NCBI RefSeq assembly: GCF_003387575.1
Contig: NZ_QUAB01000012.1
Span: forward strand, 16,747-80,746
Source of the DNA: Microbacterium bovistercoris
GTDB taxonomy: Bacteria; Actinomycetota; Actinomycetes; Actinomycetales; Microbacteriaceae
Length of the DNA: 64,000 nt
Direction of reading: 5' to 3'
Within the stretch, counting starts at the first letter, position 1. Every line of letters begins with the position of its first letter. Below are positions 60,751 to 64,000 of the stretch, in pieces. Under the pieces are notes generated by a model. It saw nothing but the letters and a program-made list of their open reading frames with translations. It did not search any database and was not told where the DNA came from. The position numbers and the translations under genes were made by a program.

Positions 60751-61998
60751 ATGAACCGCCACGTCGTGGTCACCGGGCTCGGGGCGATCACCCCGAGCGG
60801 ACTCGACGTGCCCGCGCTCTGGGACTCCGTGGTGCACGGTCGCAGCGCGATCACCGCCCTGGATGCTCCCGAGTTCGCCGATCTCCCGGTGCGCATCGGC
60901 GGACAGGTGCGCGGATTCGACGCGGCATCCGTTCTCGAACCGTCGCTCGCGCGCCGGCTGAGCCCGCTGCAGCACTGGGCGGTCGCCGCCGCCGACCAGG
61001 CGATGGCGCAGGCCGGTGCGACCGCGCCGCCCTGGGATGCGTCCCGTTTCGGCGTGCTCGCCGCCACCGGTTCCGGCCCGATCGATGCGATGCAGCAGGC
61101 GACGCGCGCGCTCGACGCGAAGGGCCCGCGCGGCGTACCGCTCACGCTCGTCGTCTACGGCGCTCCGGATGCCGCGGCAGCGCTGCTCAGCCAGCGCTAC
61201 GGCGCGCAGGGCCCGGCGCACGGCATCACCGCCACCTGCGCGAGCAGCGCGATCGGCCTCGGGGATGCGCTGCGCCGCATCCGTCACGGCTACGCCGACG
61301 CCGTGCTCGTGGTCGGCATGGAGGACTGCCTGAACCCGGTCAACCTCGCCTCGAACGCCAACCTGCGCGCGCTCGCGAGCGGCTATGAGAGCGACCCGGC
61401 GAGCGCGAGCCGCCCGTTCGACCGGGCCCGCCGCGGCTTCGTCATGGCGCAGGGCGCCGCCGCCATCCTGCTCGAGGCTGCGGAGATCGCAGACGCCCGC
61501 GGCGCGGCACCGCTGGCCGAGCTGGCCGGCTTCGGCGAGTCCAGCGACGCGCACCATCCCACGGCACCCGAGCCGCAGGGCCGAGGTGCGGCCCTCGCGA
61601 TCACGACGGCTCTGGCGGATGCCGGGATCTCCGTCGCGGACATCGACCACGTCAACGCACACGGGACGGGGACGCCGGCCGGGGACAGGGCGGAGCTCCA
61701 GGCGCTGCGCAGCGCCCTCGGTGAGCACCTCCCCGGCATCCCGATCACCGCGACGAAATCGTCTACCGGGCACCTGCTCGGAGCATCCGGCGCCGTCGAG
61801 GCGGTGTTCGCCGTGCAGAGCCTGCTCACCGGCATCCTGCCGCCGACGATCAACCTCGACGACCCGGAGTTCGGAGACGTCGACATCGTGACGGATGCCC
61901 GCGCGCATCCCGTCGAGACCGTGCTGTCGAACTCGTTCGGGTTCGGCGGCCACAACGGCGCGCTCGTGCTGCGGCGCGCAGAAGGAGCAGACCGATGA
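60751..61998 (+). CDS. Beta-ketoacyl-ACP synthase II-like (FabF family) ketosynthase
   Basis: A 415-residue condensing enzyme. The C-H-H triad is intact: Cys in ITATCASSAIG (about 163), His in VNAHGTGTPAGD (about 303) and His in TKSSTGHLLGASGA (about 338). The end SNSFGFGGHNGALVL is diagnostic. Coupled by ATGA overlap to the acyl-CoA dehydrogenase, and preceded by a ligase, so it probably belongs to a dedicated pathway, not to general fatty acid synthesis. No acyl carrier protein gene is adjacent. Confidence 0.93.
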   Translation: MNRHVVVTGLGAITPSGLDVPALWDSVVHGRSAITALDAPEFADLPVRIGGQVRGFDAASVLEPSLARRLSPLQHWAVAAADQAMAQAGATAPPWDASRFGVLAATGSGPIDAMQQATRALDAKGPRGVPLTLVVYGAPDAAAALLSQRYGAQGPAHGITATCASSAIGLGDALRRIRHGYADAVLVVGMEDCLNPVNLASNANLRALASGYESDPASASRPFDRARRGFVMAQGAAAILLEAAEIADARGAAPLAELAGFGESSDAHHPTAPEPQGRGAALAITTALADAGISVADIDHVNAHGTGTPAGDRAELQALRSALGEHLPGIPITATKSSTGHLLGASGAVEAVFAVQSLLTGILPPTINLDDPEFGDVDIVTDARAHPVETVLSNSFGFGGHNGALVLRRAEGADR

Positions 61999-63164
61999 CC
62001 GACAACTCGCCCGCCCGGCACGCGGCTCTCGCCGAGCAGTACCTTCCCGACGATCTGCTGGAGCGCTTCCGCGAGCGAGCGGCGGTCTACGACCGCGAGA
62101 ACCGGTTCTTCGACGAGGATCTCGCCGAACTGCAGGATGCCGGATACCTGCGGCTCTTCGTGCCGGAAGACCTCGGCGGCGCCGGGCTGAATCTGAACGA
62201 GGTGTCGAAACTGCAGCAGCGTCTGGCGACTGCCGCGCCGGCGACGGCGCTCGCGATCAACATGCACTTGATGTGCACCGGCGTCGTGCACGCGATGCGC
62301 GAGCGCGGCGACCACTCCCTGGACTGGGTGCTCGAAGAGGCCGCGGCCGGCGAGATCTTCGCCTTCGGCATCAGCGAGCCCTCGAACGACTGGGTGCTGC
62401 AGGGATCGAAGTCCACCGCGGTGCCGCAGGACGACGGCGGGTACCTGGTGTCGGGCGTGAAGATCTTCACCTCGCTGTCACCGGTGTGGACCCGCCTGAT
62501 CGTGCACGGCACGGACGCCTCGGACGACCAGATGCTGGTCTACGGATTTCTGGAGCGGGATGCCGCCGGCATCACCGTCTCGGACGACTGGGACGTGCTC
62601 GGCATGCGCGCGTCGCAGAGCCGCGCCACGATTCTGAAGGACGTGCGGATGCGGCCCGAGCGCGTCGCCCGCCGCATCCCTGCGGGTCGCGTGCCGGACC
62701 TGCTGACCTTCGCGATCACGAGCAACTTCCAGCTCCTGATCGGCTCGGTGTACGCCGGGGTCGCGCAGCGCGCGCTGCAGCTCGCGGTGGCCGGGCTCAA
62801 GGCACGGAAGTCGGCGAAGGCGGGCACCACCTACGCGGAGGTGCCCGAGACCCGCATCCGCCTGGCCGACGCGCATGCCGAGTTCCTGGCCGTCCCCGCG
62901 CAGCTGGAGGCGTACTGCCGCGACTTCGACGAACTCGCCGATCACGGCGCGGGCTGGCCGCTGCGACTGGTGAGCGCCCGCCTGAACGCCTCCACCGCGG
63001 CCCGCCGCACGGCCGAGGTGGCACTGATGTGCACCAGCGGCAGCGGCTTCGGCAATCAGCACGAGCTGAGCCGCCTGTTCCGCGACGCCACCGCCGGTCT
63101 GTTCCACCCGCCGAGCGCAGACGCCGCCCGTCCGATGTACGCCGCCGCCCTGCTGGATGACTGA
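61995..63164 (+). CDS. Acyl-CoA dehydrogenase family flavoprotein
   Basis: A 389-residue flavoprotein of the acyl-CoA dehydrogenase fold: LFVPEDLGGAGLNLNEVSKL, IFAFGISEPSNDWVLQGSKS, WDVLGMRASQSRATILKDV, and a C-terminal TSGSGFGNQHELSRLFRDA. The catalytic base cannot be placed by reading alone. It may desaturate an acyl-CoA or acyl-carrier intermediate made by the ketosynthase. Start overlaps the ketosynthase stop; its stop overlaps the next start by 8 bp. Confidence 0.92.
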   Translation: MTDNSPARHAALAEQYLPDDLLERFRERAAVYDRENRFFDEDLAELQDAGYLRLFVPEDLGGAGLNLNEVSKLQQRLATAAPATALAINMHLMCTGVVHAMRERGDHSLDWVLEEAAAGEIFAFGISEPSNDWVLQGSKSTAVPQDDGGYLVSGVKIFTSLSPVWTRLIVHGTDASDDQMLVYGFLERDAAGITVSDDWDVLGMRASQSRATILKDVRMRPERVARRIPAGRVPDLLTFAITSNFQLLIGSVYAGVAQRALQLAVAGLKARKSAKAGTTYAEVPETRIRLADAHAEFLAVPAQLEAYCRDFDELADHGAGWPLRLVSARLNASTAARRTAEVALMCTSGSGFGNQHELSRLFRDATAGLFHPPSADAARPMYAAALLDD

Positions 63165-63714
63165 CCGGATGCACGTCGAGCTGCAGGTCGTGCGCGATGA
63201 CGCGCTGGATGCCGGGGCGGTCGCGGCGATCGGCGAGCTCTTCGACCGCGAGTACTCGGCGGAGTTCGGTCCCTGGACCCGCTCCGCGCCGTACGGCTAC
63301 GCACCTGCCGCGACCCGGGTGCTCGCCTTCGCCGACGATGTGCTCATCGGGCACGTCGGCTATCAGCCGCGCACCATCACAGTCGGCGGCGCCGCGGTCG
63401 TCATCGGTGGGGTGGGCGGCGTGCTCATCGCGCCCGCGGCGCGCGGAATCGGGCTGGGGGCACGGATGCTGCATGCCGCACAGCAGTCCATGAGCGCCGA
63501 GGTGGAGTTCGGCTACCTCGGATGCCGCGAGGAGGTCGTGCCGTTCTACGAGGCCGCGGGCTGGCGGCGAATCACGGCTCGCGAACGCTCCCTGTCCCGT
63601 CTGGACGGAACCCCGGTCGTCACCGACTCCGATCCGATCCTGATCCGCTCCGCCGCCCGCCCCGACCACGACTGGCCCGAAGGCGACATCGACCTCCTCG
63701 GCCCGCCCTGGTGA
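63157..63714 (+). CDS. GNAT-fold N-acyltransferase-like protein (NodA/AAC(2')-like)
   Basis: A 185-residue GNAT protein. Central strand and loop VIGGVGGVLIAPAARGIGLG (about 85-104), then FGYLGCREEVVPFYEAAGWR, and a C-terminus DWPEGDIDLLGPPW that recalls the tail of NodA N-acyltransferases (WPxGxxID..GP) and AAC(2') enzymes. In this cluster it may transfer an acyl chain to an amine. The overlap with the preceding gene (ATGACTGA) supports the start at 63157; an ATG at 63169 is possible. Confidence 0.8.
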   Translation: MTDRMHVELQVVRDDALDAGAVAAIGELFDREYSAEFGPWTRSAPYGYAPAATRVLAFADDVLIGHVGYQPRTITVGGAAVVIGGVGGVLIAPAARGIGLGARMLHAAQQSMSAEVEFGYLGCREEVVPFYEAAGWRRITARERSLSRLDGTPVVTDSDPILIRSAARPDHDWPEGDIDLLGPPW

Positions 63715-64000
63715 TCGCCGGGCACTCGCGGGTGGCGGACGAATCCGCGCCCGGCGGCGGACACGCCGCGCATCCCGCCGCCATCCGCAAATCCCTCCGC
63801 CAACCGCAGGGCGACGAACCATACGCGGGACCCGAACCGCTCGCCAGAGCCGGCCCGGCAGGTGTGCCGGCATCCCTCGATGGGATGCCGGCACACTTCT
63901 GCCACCCACCCTCGTGACCCGCTCCACCCAGCCGAGCGGGGCGAGGTGTTCCCGGAGCGAGCATTGGGAGGGCCCGCTGGGCGGAGCGGGCTTGCCCGCT
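63715..64000. other. Gene-free right end
   Basis: 286 bp without a convincing gene on either strand. Apart from the hairpin at 63862-63896 it contains GC-rich sequence with GCCCGCTGGGCGGAGCGGGC-like short palindromes near the edge (about 63971-63993). The next gene must lie outside the window. Confidence 0.6.
63862..63896 (+). terminator. Hairpin terminator after the 59-63.7 kb gene cluster
   Basis: GTGTGCCGGCATCCC (63862-63876), 5-nt loop TCGAT, and GGGATGCCGGCACAC (63882-63896): a perfect 15-bp stem 148 bp after the GNAT stop. No long T-run follows. Probably ends the cluster transcript. Confidence 0.6.

Noticed and set aside
63546..63964. Minus-strand open frames at the right edge
   Set aside because: They overlap the GNAT gene or the terminator hairpin and lack start signals or recognisable domains.

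Overview
This is a high-GC actinobacterial chromosome segment that most resembles Microbacteriaceae (Microbacterium or a close relative). The evidence is strong G/C third-position codon use, an FMN riboswitch in front of ribD-ribE-ribBA-ribH, an actinobacterial GTP-dependent pckG beside a RamB-like regulator and a GapB-type GAPDH, and many genes with a TANNNT hexamer ending 6-7 nt before the start codon, which implies leaderless transcripts. No phage, transposase, CRISPR, rRNA or tRNA gene was seen. The assignment rests on reading the sequence, not on a database search.

Layout. 1-3.7 kb: eno, an FtsB-like divisome protein, a DUF501 protein and a secreted subtilase that runs off the left edge. 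3.7-7 kb: an O-methyltransferase and a translationally coupled GntR / DUF1648 membrane protein / CPBP-protease operon with a clear AT-rich operator. 7-14.5 kb: small accessory and housekeeping genes (thioesterase-like DUF4442, DUF5655, amino acid permease, AraC regulator, VOC protein, hisS, SGNH hydrolase with a TetR regulator and twin palindromic operators, GNAT, mazG). 14.6-20 kb: nhaA, ppc and gdhA, which are ion homeostasis, anaplerosis and ammonium assimilation. 20.1-20.56 kb: a gene-free compound repeat array. 20.5-26.7 kb: a zinc-ligand-less gamma-carbonic-anhydrase-like protein, an MFS-cNMP fusion, an esterase, a Nudix hydrolase, an SDR, a GNAT and a hydrolase. 26.7-33.3 kb: mfd, an EamA exporter, tandem GNATs and an Fpg/Nei glycosylase. 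33.4-37 kb: the riboflavin operon. 37.6-43.4 kb: a Liv-type ABC uptake operon with a fused permease-ATPase and a terminal alpha-hydroxy-acid oxidase. 44-49.7 kb: an ABC-2 exporter operon ending in an S66 peptidase, divergent from an ABC exporter. 49.9-52 kb: a DUF202 pair and an FAD monooxygenase. 52-58 kb: pckG, the RamB-like regulator, a winged-helix protein and gapB. 58.2-63.7 kb: a HAD phosphatase, then an acyl-adenylating enzyme, ketosynthase, acyl-CoA dehydrogenase and N-acyltransferase-like GNAT that look like a small lipid or secondary-metabolite pathway.

Two features recur. Dispersed hairpin elements (a CTTCG...CTCAGG family and a GGTCTCA...TGAGACC family) sit between genes and are also read in frame inside mazG, ribE, two ABC transporter genes and the adenylating enzyme. 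Many gene junctions are 1-4 bp overlaps (ATGA, GTGA or TGATG), so translational coupling is widespread. The best candidates for new biology are the 20 kb repeat array, the 59-63.7 kb biosynthetic cluster, the S66-peptidase/ABC-2 operon, and the hydroxy-acid oxidase tied to a Liv transporter.
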